Source of the DNA: Candidatus Zixiibacteriota bacterium
GTDB taxonomy: Bacteria; Zixibacteria; MSB-5A5; GN15; FEB-12
Assembly (NCBI GenBank): GCA_028289585.1
Contig: JANQPI010000010.1
Location: forward strand, 248,001-312,000
Direction of reading: 5' to 3'
Length of the DNA: 64,000 nucleotides
Positions 9,256 to 17,834 of the stretch are shown piece after piece. Within the stretch, counting starts at the first letter, position 1. Each line of letters starts with the position of its first letter. The notes beneath the pieces were generated by a model, which ran no database searches, was not told the origin of the DNA, and saw nothing but the letters and a program-made list of their open reading frames with translations. A program made the translations under genes and the position numbers.

Positions 9256-9747
9256 ATGATGCTGAGCCAGTTATCCGACGAATCGATCCATGCCCACATG
9301 GGGCGAGCCCTGGAACAAGCACAGATGGCATTCGAACGCAACGAGGTCCCGATTGGGGCGATTGTCGTGCACGAACATCGGGTGTTGGGGCGCGGTCACA
9401 ATCTGACCGAGGCGCTGCACGACGCCGGAGCGCATGCCGAGATGATTGCGATGTCGGCCGCGTACAAACAGTACGAGGACTGGCGTCTGGAAGGGGCGTG
9501 GCTCTTTTCGACGATTGAGCCGTGCATCATGTGTGCGTCAGCAGCCGTACTGTCACGTATCGACACGATCGTCTACGGCGCGCCCGATCCGAAATTTGGG
9601 GGGTGTGAGTCTCTCTTTGAGATTCCGACCGATAGCCGTTTAAATCATCGTTGCAAAGTCATAGGTGGGGTGCGGGCCGACGAGGCCGCCAAACTGATGC
9701 AGTCGTTCTTCCGTCAGTTACGGGACAGGGGACAGGAGGTGCATTGA
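9256..9747 (+). CDS. tadA: tRNA-specific adenosine deaminase
   Basis: Zinc enzyme that converts adenosine to inosine at the wobble position of tRNA-Arg(ACG). The motif GAHAEMIA (zinc His and catalytic Glu) and PCIMCASA (two zinc Cys) are in the right order, followed by the family's GAPDPKFGGCESLF segment. ATG 9256 gives 163 residues, the usual size. The stop overlaps the next start by one base, after an AGGAGGT ribosome binding site for that gene. Confidence 0.93.
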   Translation: MMLSQLSDESIHAHMGRALEQAQMAFERNEVPIGAIVVHEHRVLGRGHNLTEALHDAGAHAEMIAMSAAYKQYEDWRLEGAWLFSTIEPCIMCASAAVLSRIDTIVYGAPDPKFGGCESLFEIPTDSRLNHRCKVIGGVRADEAAKLMQSFFRQLRDRGQEVH

Positions 9748-10190
9748 TGGACCAGATGAACGTGCAGGATCCGTTTGCTGAGCCGAAAGTGCCGATTGCG
9801 GTGACGTTGATTGCGATCGCTATGTTTGTCGTGGCACCAATTGCCTATGCTTTCGTTGCATACACGGTACTTAGTCATGGCGAAACGATTCCCCCGCCGG
9901 AGCTTCTGTGGCCTTGGGGGTTGCCCGTGATAGCAGCCATCTCAGTCATGGTGGGAGTCTGGATTCTGCCGCGATTCCTCTCGCGCGAAAGAACGACCGA
10001 GGGATTTCTAGCGGTGTTCGTCGTTCGTGCCGCCATGATCGAAGCTGCGTTTGTCTACGGACTGGCGCTCTGCTTCATGACCCAGGATCCCCAGTACTAC
10101 ATCTACTTTGTACCGATCGCAGCGGCTGGAATCCCGTTTATCTGGCCAACGACATCGAGGATGAAAGCGTTCCTTGAGGGGAAACCGTAA
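9747..10190 (+). CDS. membrane protein with about four helices, hypothetical
   Basis: 147 residues, not assigned to a family. Hydrophobic stretches at about residues 16-40 (VTLIAIAMFVVAPIAYAFVA), 55-75, 90-110 and 115-135 suggest four membrane helices. The start at 9747 is supported by AGGAGGT at 9735-9741 and by overlap with the tadA stop. It is followed 3 nt later by another membrane-protein gene, so the two may act together. Confidence 0.65.
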   Translation: MDQMNVQDPFAEPKVPIAVTLIAIAMFVVAPIAYAFVAYTVLSHGETIPPPELLWPWGLPVIAAISVMVGVWILPRFLSRERTTEGFLAVFVVRAAMIEAAFVYGLALCFMTQDPQYYIYFVPIAAAGIPFIWPTTSRMKAFLEGKP

Positions 10191-10193
10191 CCG

Positions 10194-10754
10194 ATGGCGA
10201 CTCTCGGACCGAAACGTCGCAATGAAGAGGTCGATCTCGGTCGCCTCATGATGCGCCCGCTTTATTTCGGGATGGGGACGAACGTCTTTCTACCGATGGG
10301 TGTGCTACTCATCTGTTTCTTCGCGGCCCAGGCGGGGGATGGTGGTGGCAATATCGGCGGATTCATCGATTCTCGTCCCCCGGCCAACCCGATCTGGTAT
10401 CTGTTTGGGGCCGCCGCGGTCATTCAGGCGATTGCCGCTATCGTCATGCGCAACAGAGCGTTACGCGAGCCGATGACGGTTCGTAAGGAGACGTTCGTGC
10501 GGGATCTGATGGCCGGCGTCAATCGCGCCTACCGCCGCTCGTTTATGATCAATGCGCTTACGACGCTCTGGATTGGAGCGTACTACCTGATCTCGGGTGA
10601 CCTTCGGTTCACGATGGTGCTGGCGCTGATTGTGTTTGTCGCGTTTCAGATTCTGCGGCCACGCTGGCGGGGGATTGAGAATGTGGTCGATCGGCAGGAG
10701 GAGCTGGTGGAGTCGGGCAAATTTGCGTCCGGTCGGCTGGGGTTGTCGGAGTAG
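10194..10754 (+). CDS. membrane protein, hypothetical
   Basis: 186 residues, unrecognised. Hydrophobic segments at about residues 30-48 (VFLPMGVLLICFFAAQAG), 65-82 (WYLFGAAAVIQAIAAIVM), 115-132 and 137-155 suggest four helices with a short charged C-terminal tail. It lies just after the preceding membrane-protein gene and ends a few bases before the tRNA-Ser promoter, so it is the last chromosomal protein gene before the integrated element. Confidence 0.6.
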   Translation: MATLGPKRRNEEVDLGRLMMRPLYFGMGTNVFLPMGVLLICFFAAQAGDGGGNIGGFIDSRPPANPIWYLFGAAAVIQAIAAIVMRNRALREPMTVRKETFVRDLMAGVNRAYRRSFMINALTTLWIGAYYLISGDLRFTMVLALIVFVAFQILRPRWRGIENVVDRQEELVESGKFASGRLGLSE

Positions 10755-10756
10755 AC

Positions 10757-10784
10757 TTTACAGGGGGGGAGAATCGGGTATACT
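10757..10784 (+). promoter_or_regulatory. sigma70-type promoter of tRNA-Ser
   Basis: TTTACA (10757-10762) and TATACT (10779-10784) are separated by 16 bp, each one base from consensus. The tRNA gene begins 38 bases after the -10 box, which fits a short 5' leader removed by RNase P. Confidence 0.7.
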
Positions 10785-10821
10785 GGTCGCTCGGCTCGCG
10801 GCGCTGTCGCGGGATCTGTCA

Positions 10822-10908
10822 GGAGAGGTGGCAGAGTGGCTGAATGCGGCGGTCTCGAAAACCGTTAACCGTTCACGCGGTTCGGGGGTTCGAATCCCCC
10901 CCTCTCCG
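10822..10908 (+). tRNA. tRNA-Ser(CGA)
   Basis: An 87-nt class II tRNA with a long variable arm. The acceptor strands GGAGAGG (10822-10828) and CCTCTCC (10901-10907) pair fully and are followed by discriminator G10908; CCA is not encoded. The anticodon loop CTCGAAA carries anticodon CGA at 10856-10858 (reads UCG). The T loop TTCGAAT lies in 10889-10895. The 3' part is the integration target and also serves as attL, so the gene stays intact after insertion. Confidence 0.95.
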
Positions 10909-10911
10909 AAT
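10890..10911 (+). repeat. attL core (tRNA-Ser T arm and acceptor end)
   Basis: This 22-bp block spans the T loop and the 3' acceptor strand of tRNA-Ser(CGA) plus three bases beyond it. It matches 56076-56097 exactly; the bases on either side differ (t before and t after here, a before and c after there). Confidence 0.88.
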
Positions 10912-10985
10912 TATCGCTCCTCTATCACATCTCGTTGTTGTGCGACAACGATTTATTGCCGGTCGCGGGCTAGTTCCTTACCTTC

Positions 10986-11004
10986 TTCTAAAGGATTTCT
11001 AAAG
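10986..11004 (+). repeat. putative integrase arm-site pair, left
   Basis: Two tandem copies of a TTCTAAAG-like motif (TTCTAAAGGATTTCTAAAG) between attL and the integrase start. The same motif in the same orientation, with a one-base difference in the middle, lies just inside attR at 55932-55950. Tyrosine integrases of the lambda type use such arm sites. Confidence 0.6.
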
Positions 11005-11030
11005 TTCGTGCGGCTGGATAGAGGAAGCCG

Positions 11031-12164
11031 ATGGCAAGTATTCAGGTCAAAAAGACCAAGACAGGAAAGCCCATTCACTACGTCGTGGTGCTGCGTGGCG
11101 GCAAGCTCAAGTGGCTTCGTGCGGGAACGAAGACGGCGGCACAGACGCTCAAAAGAGAAATAGAGGCACTTGATAGCGAGCAGCAGCGAGAGCGGCTTGG
11201 CCTCGTGGATGAGCAGAGGCGAATCGACGACTGCTTTTCCGAGTATCTCGAGTATGTGACGCTGCGCACAGCAGCAAGCACGGTGCAACGGTATCGCGGC
11301 GTACTTAACACCTTCATGAGTTTTCTGACGATCTACTGGCCTCGCGTCTCCATGATCCACGAGGTGACGCTGCGACACGTCGAAGACTACCAGCGGCGAC
11401 GGCTTACATCGCTTGATCTGAAACGTGCGGCCGATGGTGGGCGATCTGGTACGCATACCTCAAAACGCCTACCAAAGCCGCAGACCGTGAACTATGAAGT
11501 CTCGGTCTTGCGTTCGGTTTTCGTGTGGGGGCACCAGCGCGGGTATCTTTCTCGGATCCCGACGAAGGGCGTGGCTGCGCTCAAGCCAAAGGGGCGCCGA
11601 TCTTCTCGTGTCCTATCTCCGGAAGAGTGTCACGCGCTCCTGACGGCAGGACAGGCATTAGCCAAAAAGAGCGACGCTATGAAGATGCGCTATCATGCGA
11701 TCGTCTTTTTCCTCAACACCGGGTTGCGTTCGGGTGAATTGTGCCATTTGACGTGGAATGATGTCGATTGTGAGCAGGGTCTCATTCATGTCCAGGAGAA
11801 AGAGGACTGGGAGCCCAAGTCGTACGCGCGCTCGTTTTTCATGAACGAAAGCGCCCTCGCCGTTCTGCGTAGTATCCCGCAACGATATCGCTACATCTTT
11901 ACGAAGCAAGACGGAGAGCGATTCTCTACAGACGACATGCGCCAAGCTGTCATCCGGTTCGCAAAAGAGGCCGGCATTGAAGGTCTCTCCCGGACGCATG
12001 ACTTACGCCACACGTACAACAGTCTGATGCAGATGAATGGTGTCGATGTCGGGACGATGGGCAAGATTCTTGGACATCAAGACTACGAAACGACGATGAT
12101 TTATACCCACCAATTGCAGGAGCATTTGAAGCGGTCTGCTCGAAAAGTCGAGTTTCCTGGCTAG
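11031..12164 (+). CDS. int: tyrosine recombinase / integrase of the element
   Basis: 377-residue site-specific recombinase. An N-terminal SAM-like core-binding domain (about residues 60-170) precedes the catalytic domain. The catalytic set is complete: Arg in NTGLRSGELCHLTW, Lys in the beta-hairpin region PKSYARSFFM, HDLRHTYNSL, GHQDYETT, and the nucleophile Tyr in MIYTHQLQEH. The position 120 bp inside the tRNA-derived attL marks it as the enzyme that integrates the element. It is convergent with the excisionase-like gene and overlaps its end by 4 bp. Confidence 0.93.
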   Translation: MASIQVKKTKTGKPIHYVVVLRGGKLKWLRAGTKTAAQTLKREIEALDSEQQRERLGLVDEQRRIDDCFSEYLEYVTLRTAASTVQRYRGVLNTFMSFLTIYWPRVSMIHEVTLRHVEDYQRRRLTSLDLKRAADGGRSGTHTSKRLPKPQTVNYEVSVLRSVFVWGHQRGYLSRIPTKGVAALKPKGRRSSRVLSPEECHALLTAGQALAKKSDAMKMRYHAIVFFLNTGLRSGELCHLTWNDVDCEQGLIHVQEKEDWEPKSYARSFFMNESALAVLRSIPQRYRYIFTKQDGERFSTDDMRQAVIRFAKEAGIEGLSRTHDLRHTYNSLMQMNGVDVGTMGKILGHQDYETTMIYTHQLQEHLKRSARKVEFPG

Positions 12165-12403
12165 GGCAGTAACCGAAGTGGACGAATGTCAGGTGTGTCG
12201 GTATGGCATCTGGAGAGCCAAGACTGTATGCGCTGTGGATCAAAGCGCACTTGTCGACCGAGTTTAAGAAACGGGATACGTCGCGTCTTCACCCAATAGC
12301 GTACCACACTGACTTTTACTTGCAAATGCGTCGCTACGTCGTTTGCGGTCCAGAGCGGCTTTGGGGGTGTTTCCGACATCGCGCTACAGATAATCCCCGG
12401 CAA
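12161..12403 (-). CDS. excisionase-like helix-turn-helix protein
   Basis: A small DNA-binding protein of the MerR/excisionase (HTH_17) type: LWTANDVATHLQVKVSVV as the helix-turn-helix, then WVKTRRIPFLKLGRQVRF as the wing and DPQRIQSWL. Such proteins direct integrases toward excision or act as regulators. A start at 12379 (MSETPPK) would give 72 residues and sit 4 nt after the stop of the upstream ATPase; the longer start at 12403 overlaps that gene by 20 nt. It is convergent with int. Confidence 0.8.
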   Translation of the reverse strand: MPGIICSAMSETPPKPLWTANDVATHLQVKVSVVRYWVKTRRIPFLKLGRQVRFDPQRIQSWLSRCHTDTPDIRPLRLLP

Positions 12404-14414
12404 GCTCGACCCTAACCGGTAGGGTGGTGCTCCTGAGGTGTGGTTCGAGGAGGGCTTGGAGGCGAGAGCGTGCTTTGCTGTTCGTCACCAGAAACACAAG
12501 TGCCGTGAGTTGCTGGGCCTCGGAGTTCTTATTGAGATTGGTGAGCTCTTTCTCAAAGGGCTCTGAGATGGCGATTTCAATCGCTTTGCGTTCCGTTTCC
12601 TTTCTGAGCAGCAGATCAACCGCTTTGCCGTTTCGGAGCTGCCCTTCTATCGTTACCGCATAGCCTTGGCGACGGAAGTGCTCTGCGACGCGGTACTGCA
12701 AGAACCGATGGAGATAGCCCCCTTTCCCCTTCGTCGGCCTTCGTTCGATGCCGAGGAGATTGTAGACGGCCGGCAGCGGTTCCCAAATGACGGTCTTCGT
12801 CCTTCCCCGTTGTAGCCTGCTTTCGCCGATGAATTCGTCGCGCAGCGCTTGCTTCTTGAGCGCCGTTTGCTTGGAACCTGACGTGATCCCTGCCTTCGCC
12901 ATGAGCTCGCCTTGCGTTAGGAATGGGTCGCGGAGGCTCAGCCAGAGCCGTAGGAGGTTGTGGAGGTCCTGGCCCGGTTGCGGCGTTCGGCGAGAATCGT
13001 CACGCTCGGCTTTGCGCGGTGCCGTCGTCACGGTGGTTGCCTTGCCCTTTGTCGCTGGGAGGGGCTTCTCCTCTACGATGTTCGAGCGTGCGTACACGTC
13101 GCTGAGCATGGCCTGTTGGTGATTCCAGAAGTCTTGCGTTGGTGAAAGCGATTTGTCCGGCGGGGTAATGGCCACGAGAAACGGTTCGGTATACGGCCCA
13201 CTCATGCGCACAATGGCCTCGCCAGGGGCCAAGTGAAAGAGCGTATCTGCCTGTTCGGTCGTGAGTCCCATCGCTTCTTTCATGACGCGTATGTCCGTTC
13301 CCGAGCCGAGACGAAAGCAGACTTTGAGATGGCTGGAGTTCAGTACCGCCGGAGTGAGGGTCGAGGGTGTCTGACACGCCAGAATGATACCGAGATGCAA
13401 AGAACGCGATTGATCGATGATTTGCGTGATAAGTGACGCAGCCGAGCGGTAGGGATTTCCCTCCTTGGCGCTGGCCGCGATTCTATGCTGCGCTTCGTCG
13501 ATAACATAGAGCTTCAGCATGCGTCGTTTGGCGGCATCGAAGTTTCGAGTGTAGAAGTCACGGAGTAAAAGCGATTCGACGAACCATGATTCGCCCTGAG
13601 CCATCAGACGACCCCGGGTGGACAGTAGGAGGTGTCGGTGCGTCAGGACCTCATACATGTCCGAGGAACGAACACACATCGTATCGAAGGCTTCGCGCAT
13701 GAGATGGAGACGGCTCGTTGCTGTATCTCTAACGGCCAAGTCCTTTGTTCCGTAGCGCGCCGGTTCGCTCATAATGGAGGACAGCGTTGACGCAACGGCA
13801 GGCTCGTTTTGGCTATGCAAATGACGAAGGAGAAGCGACTCCGCACCGGGCAGAAAGCGAAAGGTCTCACTCATGTGAGACACGATGACTTGATACCAGA
13901 GGCGCCTAGAGATGCCGTGAGGAGGCTCGAAAGGATTGAAGCGCCAATCCGTCACGGGAAGATAGAGCATCGTCGGGTTATGCACGCAGAGATCAACGAA
14001 TTCGTCCGCCTTGGGATCGATGAGCCAGATCACGGCCGTCGTTTTCGCGGCAAGTTCTTGAACGAGGCGTTGTAAGAACACCGTTTTACCGAACCCGGAG
14101 CTACCGGCGATTACCGCGTGCTGTCTCAAAGATGACACCGGCAGCGTGAACGGCAATCCGGACTGTTGAACGGTACCGAGGGTGAGTTCCCCGGTGCCGA
14201 TCGCGGCATCCATTGGAGGTGTGAAGGGCGAAGGTTCCAGCCACGCGGCCGGGACGCGCGTGAGAACGTGCGCACAGATCCGCTGGAACAGGAGCGGATT
14301 CGGCTGCACGGACAGGCTCGCAAGACCGCGAAGTATCCACGCCTCCGCGATATTGGCCCTCAGCACGTACTCGCGTAAGAGCTCAAGATGGTCTGCCGTG
14401 ATGGTCATGGACAC
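12384..14414 (-). CDS. HerA/FtsK-type P-loop ATPase with nuclease-like C-terminus
   Basis: 676 residues. The P-loop VIAGSSGFGKTVFLQRL is near residue 130 and Walker B is LYVIDEAQHRIA near residue 305, followed by the HerA/VirB4-like LACQTPSTLTPAVLNSSHLK and a sensor-like segment. This is the DUF87 or TraG/TraD class of DNA pumps. The last 100 residues contain GYAVTIEGQLRNGKAVDLLL and RKAIEIAIS, a spacing like the Asp...Glu-x-x core of PD-(D/E)XK nucleases with the final Lys replaced; this part is tentative. ATG 14408 is an equally likely start. It overlaps or adjoins both operon neighbours. It may drive DNA processing of the element. Confidence 0.8.
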   Translation of the reverse strand: MSMTITADHLELLREYVLRANIAEAWILRGLASLSVQPNPLLFQRICAHVLTRVPAAWLEPSPFTPPMDAAIGTGELTLGTVQQSGLPFTLPVSSLRQHAVIAGSSGFGKTVFLQRLVQELAAKTTAVIWLIDPKADEFVDLCVHNPTMLYLPVTDWRFNPFEPPHGISRRLWYQVIVSHMSETFRFLPGAESLLLRHLHSQNEPAVASTLSSIMSEPARYGTKDLAVRDTATSRLHLMREAFDTMCVRSSDMYEVLTHRHLLLSTRGRLMAQGESWFVESLLLRDFYTRNFDAAKRRMLKLYVIDEAQHRIAASAKEGNPYRSAASLITQIIDQSRSLHLGIILACQTPSTLTPAVLNSSHLKVCFRLGSGTDIRVMKEAMGLTTEQADTLFHLAPGEAIVRMSGPYTEPFLVAITPPDKSLSPTQDFWNHQQAMLSDVYARSNIVEEKPLPATKGKATTVTTAPRKAERDDSRRTPQPGQDLHNLLRLWLSLRDPFLTQGELMAKAGITSGSKQTALKKQALRDEFIGESRLQRGRTKTVIWEPLPAVYNLLGIERRPTKGKGGYLHRFLQYRVAEHFRRQGYAVTIEGQLRNGKAVDLLLRKETERKAIEIAISEPFEKELTNLNKNSEAQQLTALVFLVTNSKARSRLQALLEPHLRSTTLPVRVELAGDYL

Positions 14415-14421
14415 TGGTTGT

Positions 14422-14898
14422 CTATCCCAAGATCAGGAAGAGTGCTATGATGAAAGCAAGAGCGAGAAACAGTCGCGCACCTATATCGTGGCGACGGTTT
14501 CTCGCGGCTTCTATCGGGCAGACAAACGTATCTGCGATTATGGGGACGCAGAGGTCACAGTGTACTCGGCTGCATTTCGGGCATGTGAAGAGTCGGTGAG
14601 CTCTGTCATGACAGATTATATGACCAGCGGAGCACACACCGGCGACCTGATCGACGCCGGTGATGACATGACCGCAATCGATCCGGAACGCATGCTGCTC
14701 GCTCACTACCGTCGGCAAACCGGTGTCGTCGACGACGACCCGTTGCATTTCCCCGGACATTTCAGCGATAGGACCCGAGCGGTCTCGCAGCACCAGCAGT
14801 TTGGCTTGTGAGCTCAGGGTACCCGCCGCAGCGTGTTGAGCGAGCTCGTTGACCAGCCGCTGTCGATCCTGAGGAGAAAGCGAAGACGGCGCGTTCAT
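14422..14898 (-). CDS. zinc-ribbon protein with C-terminal membrane anchor, hypothetical
   Basis: 158 residues. The first half is polar and lacks Cys. Residues 74-130 hold a set of Cys and His (FRIDCGH, VCSAGHIICHD, FTCPKCSRVHCDLC, FVCPIE) that could bind two zinc ions, like a small RING or zinc-ribbon fold. The last 18 residues (LFLALAFIIALFLILG) are a tail anchor, placing the fingers in the cytoplasm. It lies between the ATPase 7 nt downstream and a small gene overlapping it by 4 nt upstream, so it probably works with the ATPase at the membrane. No family recognised. Confidence 0.7.
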   Translation of the reverse strand: MNAPSSLSPQDRQRLVNELAQHAAAGTLSSQAKLLVLRDRSGPIAEMSGEMQRVVVDDTGLPTVVSEQHAFRIDCGHVITGVDQVAGVCSAGHIICHDRAHRLFTCPKCSRVHCDLCVPIIADTFVCPIEAARNRRHDIGARLFLALAFIIALFLILG

Positions 14899-15170
14899 AA
14901 GTAGCCTCTGTCGTCGTCAAGAAGGAAGAAAGATTGACTACGACGCTCTGTGGAGTTCGGCAGGTAGGGCAGCAAGGATGAAGATGGACGGGGACTGATT
15001 GAGGCCAGAAGCGGTCTTGAGTGGTCTGGGAGCAGGTTCTTAGTATACAGGTTGTCAAGCGCGGTACTCACATCCCAAGCGCTTCCGTCAATCGCGAGCT
15101 CTCGCTTCCATTGGTGGATCGTACCGTTGGGATCGATGCGGGTATACGTGTCAGTAAAGGTGAGTTTCAT
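14895..15170 (-). CDS. small hypothetical protein (operon member)
   Basis: 91 residues, unrecognised. The first half (MKLTFTDTYTRIDPNGTIHQ) looks like a folded beta segment; the second is rich in Ser, Pro and Leu. Support is mainly positional: the stop overlaps the start of the zinc-ribbon gene (ATGA) and another small gene ends 19 nt upstream in the same direction. No membrane segment. Confidence 0.55.
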   Translation of the reverse strand: MKLTFTDTYTRIDPNGTIHQWKRELAIDGSAWDVSTALDNLYTKNLLPDHSRPLLASISPRPSSSLLPYLPNSTERRSQSFFLLDDDRGYL

Positions 15171-15189
15171 GGGGATTCTCCTGTTCGAG

Positions 15190-15561
15190 TTAGTGAATAG
15201 CGGGTTCTAGTCGGCAATCGTCTACGAGTGTGATGAGATCAGCGGGAAGATCGTCAACGTATATGGTTAGTCCGGAGTACAGACCGGCGTCGATGGCGCT
15301 GAGCGCGCACGAGCGGAGCAGCTCAGCGATTTCCGGCGTGTTATTCGGAAGCAAGAAGCTAAGCGTGTTGCGTCTGATGGCACCTTGAGCCGTGGCACCA
15401 TAAATCGTGCTTTCTTGCGGCCTTTCATGTGGACGTAGCTCGACGTGAGCCGCAATGTGTTCTTTCATTTCCGACAATGCTCTCATGGCTCGAAAGAAGT
15501 CTGGAGGAGTATGTGGAGAGTCGATCCTGATCTCGACGAGTATAGCGTCTATGATGTTCAT
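15190..15561 (-). CDS. small hypothetical protein (first gene of the ATPase operon)
   Basis: 123 residues, unrecognised, with alternating sheet and helix (DAILVEIRIDSPHTPPDFFR, EIAELLRSCALSAIDAGLYS, LTIYVDDLPADLITLVDD), so probably a compact alpha/beta protein. It heads the - strand series 15561 to 12161 (two small proteins, zinc ribbon, ATPase, excisionase-like), which could be one transcript starting in the 15562-15787 gap. Confidence 0.55.
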   Translation of the reverse strand: MNIIDAILVEIRIDSPHTPPDFFRAMRALSEMKEHIAAHVELRPHERPQESTIYGATAQGAIRRNTLSFLLPNNTPEIAELLRSCALSAIDAGLYSGLTIYVDDLPADLITLVDDCRLEPAIH

Positions 15562-15787
15562 ATTGGTCTCCGCATCTAACGGTTAGCAGCCGTGAGTTTG
15601 AGATTCTCAACTTCGTTACACGCCATTTAATACGCCTGAAGGTCCGATATCACACGCGAGAAATGACGATATATGACGGTATTAACGCGAGGTGTTCGCG
15701 AGAAAACGCGGCGAATCTGCGAGATTCCGCGACGGCGGAAACTGGCAAAAGCTAAAACCAAAAGGCTTATAAAGGGTGTTGAGATAG
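15562..15787. promoter_or_regulatory. divergent control region between the ATPase operon and a + strand gene
   Basis: 226 bp between divergent genes. It holds a perfect inverted repeat GAATCT-GCG-AGATTC (15713-15727) and several CGCGA-type words around 15687-15702, as expected of operator DNA. No convincing -35/-10 pair was found. A regulator could be the element's own winged-helix or excisionase-like protein; this is inference. Confidence 0.4.
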
Positions 15788-16357
15788 ATGGTTATGGTAA
15801 AGGGCTACCTAGACGGTCATACGCGAGAATGTGCGTGGATTGAGGGCTATCTGCCATCAATGGAACGACTCAAGGCACATCAAGAACGTCACGGTCGTCT
15901 TAATCCACGATCAGAGGTTCCGCTAAGACGACGCTTCTTTGGAGAGTTAGATGTATTTCTGGAAGAACGGGTCAAACCGTTGCAGAGCTACGCACGTAGC
16001 AAGGATGACGAGGAAGCCCTGGATATGCACGTGTACATGGCGCGGCCGATGAGCGCTGTAAATATCACAAAGGGCATTATTGATCCAAGAGAAGGCCTCG
16101 TGTTGTCGGAGGTAGGACGAAACTACGGTATCGTAATGGCGGTGATGCGGCATGAACTTGGGGAGTATTGCAGACACGTCTTTTGGGATGCGGTCGAGTC
16201 GATGGGCTTTCAGAATCGAGAAGTCAATGATCCTACAGCTGAGCGAAGAATTGCGGATTATCTAGGTACTGTCAGTCAGAAAGTCATTGATCAATATATC
16301 GCGCCGATTGAAGCTGTTCACGACGCACTGGAGAACCTGAGTCTGTATCATAGGTAG
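15788..16357 (+). CDS. hypothetical protein
   Basis: 189 residues, no family recognised. It is charged, mostly helical, and has no signal or membrane segment. A central segment (DMHVYMARPMSAVNITKGII) and a helical C-terminal half (IVMAVMRHELGEYCRHVFW) suggest a soluble protein. It is the only + strand gene in the backbone besides int, and starts at the edge of the divergent control region. ATG 15788 and ATG 15794 are both possible. Confidence 0.55.
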   Translation: MVMVKGYLDGHTRECAWIEGYLPSMERLKAHQERHGRLNPRSEVPLRRRFFGELDVFLEERVKPLQSYARSKDDEEALDMHVYMARPMSAVNITKGIIDPREGLVLSEVGRNYGIVMAVMRHELGEYCRHVFWDAVESMGFQNREVNDPTAERRIADYLGTVSQKVIDQYIAPIEAVHDALENLSLYHR

Positions 16358-16376
16358 TAGCTACTAGCATCGAATA

Positions 16377-17696
16377 CTATGAATCCGATTTTTCCTGGAA
16401 TCTAAGTATCGTGTCTTCTCGGATATAGATCCCTTTTCCAGACCTGAGTTCGATGCAAGTACTCGTATCTACTCCCGCATCTCTGGCTTGCTTGGCAAAC
16501 TCGCGAATCAGTCTATTGAGTTTGTCTCGCGGTGGTTTATCAAGCTTCTGGTCACTGGTCATCTTTGGTTCGTCATCGTATATCATGCCGTAAAGCTCCT
16601 CATTCGATGTGACAGCGTTTGATTCACAGTGAACAAGAGCACAGGCTAGTTTGAAGGTCATGCGCGAAGTCTGGACAAGCTTCCCGCATACAAAGCACTT
16701 CTCAGAGCGTTCATCGACCATTATTGCATTCGGAGCCTCAGACTGTTCAGTTGACGCGTTACATAGTGGATTTTCTGTTGTCTCATGTGTACTGCTTGTG
16801 CCTGCTTTGCGATTCAAGTACGAAATCAGAGAAGGAAAGATACTATCGACAAACGCCTGGACATGTAGACTACTGGGATCGCCAGGTGTCATTGGGCGAA
16901 CGAGAACATTGTACTCATATTGATTGTTGTTCGCCCATTGGACAATGCTTGGGAGAGAAACTCGGCGAGCCTGATCATCGAAATACCCAAGGATATCGTT
17001 GATGAAACGAAGGATACTGTAACACAGAAGTGTTTTCTCCAAACCGAATCTACTAACACATAGGAGAACACTGGATTGGGCAACGTGTGTGAGTAGTTCG
17101 TCATGGATGTGAAGTGTGCCGGTGTCAAAGGAAAATGCCTTATGGCATCTGACACGGTCAAGCATGTGAGGCAATAGCTTGGCTATATCAGGATAATGAC
17201 GGTGGAAGAAACGTTGCAGTGTATCTTCCAACCGTGGCGTAGCATTGATTGCTGTTGTCAGGTATTGAAAGTTGTAAGAACACAACGGGCTGCATTGCGC
17301 AGTTCTGAATAAGGCCATCGGCCCTGGTCTTAAATCATCTGAGGCAAAATCATGAATAGCGAGATTGGCGTCCTCGAGAAACGCTGCTATGTCACTATAC
17401 TCAAGACTGCTTGACAAATAGTCGCTCTCAGTAGCTATGGCTGCAAGAGCAGTTTTACATGAATGCTCTAGGAGGCTGCGTGCGTCACCAGTAATGCCAA
17501 CAATTGACCATCGCCAGATCTTGTCGGCAGTCCGCTTGAGGCGTATACATTCACTTGCTTGGTAGGGATAGCCTTTACGGTGAGTAGCAGGAGTATGGTT
17601 AGACAGCCAACCGAAGAAATTGAACAGAATGAACTCAGTTATGGCATACATATCGAGGAACATCGAATGCAGGCTTTTAGAAACATCAGGTGCCAC
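16377..17696 (-). CDS. hypothetical protein with Cys-rich segment
   Basis: 439 residues, not recognised. The first 300 residues are helical and rich in aromatics, with scattered Cys. A possible zinc site lies at about residues 330-355 (KCFVCGKLVQTSRM and ALVHCES). The C-terminus (LNRLIREFAKQARDAGVDT, then SGKGIYIREDTILRF) looks like a small winged or mixed domain. It has no signal peptide. It stands between the 189-residue gene (convergent, 19 nt away) and a 138-bp gap. Base use is more AT-rich than in the ATPase genes, suggesting a separate origin. Confidence 0.55.
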   Translation of the reverse strand: MAPDVSKSLHSMFLDMYAITEFILFNFFGWLSNHTPATHRKGYPYQASECIRLKRTADKIWRWSIVGITGDARSLLEHSCKTALAAIATESDYLSSSLEYSDIAAFLEDANLAIHDFASDDLRPGPMALFRTAQCSPLCSYNFQYLTTAINATPRLEDTLQRFFHRHYPDIAKLLPHMLDRVRCHKAFSFDTGTLHIHDELLTHVAQSSVLLCVSRFGLEKTLLCYSILRFINDILGYFDDQARRVSLPSIVQWANNNQYEYNVLVRPMTPGDPSSLHVQAFVDSIFPSLISYLNRKAGTSSTHETTENPLCNASTEQSEAPNAIMVDERSEKCFVCGKLVQTSRMTFKLACALVHCESNAVTSNEELYGMIYDDEPKMTSDQKLDKPPRDKLNRLIREFAKQARDAGVDTSTCIELRSGKGIYIREDTILRFQEKSDS

Positions 17697-17834
17697 GTAC
17701 GACTCCCGAGAAATTGGTAGTACTACAGTGCCGTCTGAATGAAGTAGTCAAGTGCGGTTGATGCAAGGCAAATGACAGGAACTGGACGAGTTGATAGTCT
17801 GCGACACCTAGTGTCTATCACCTGCAAGAGTCAG

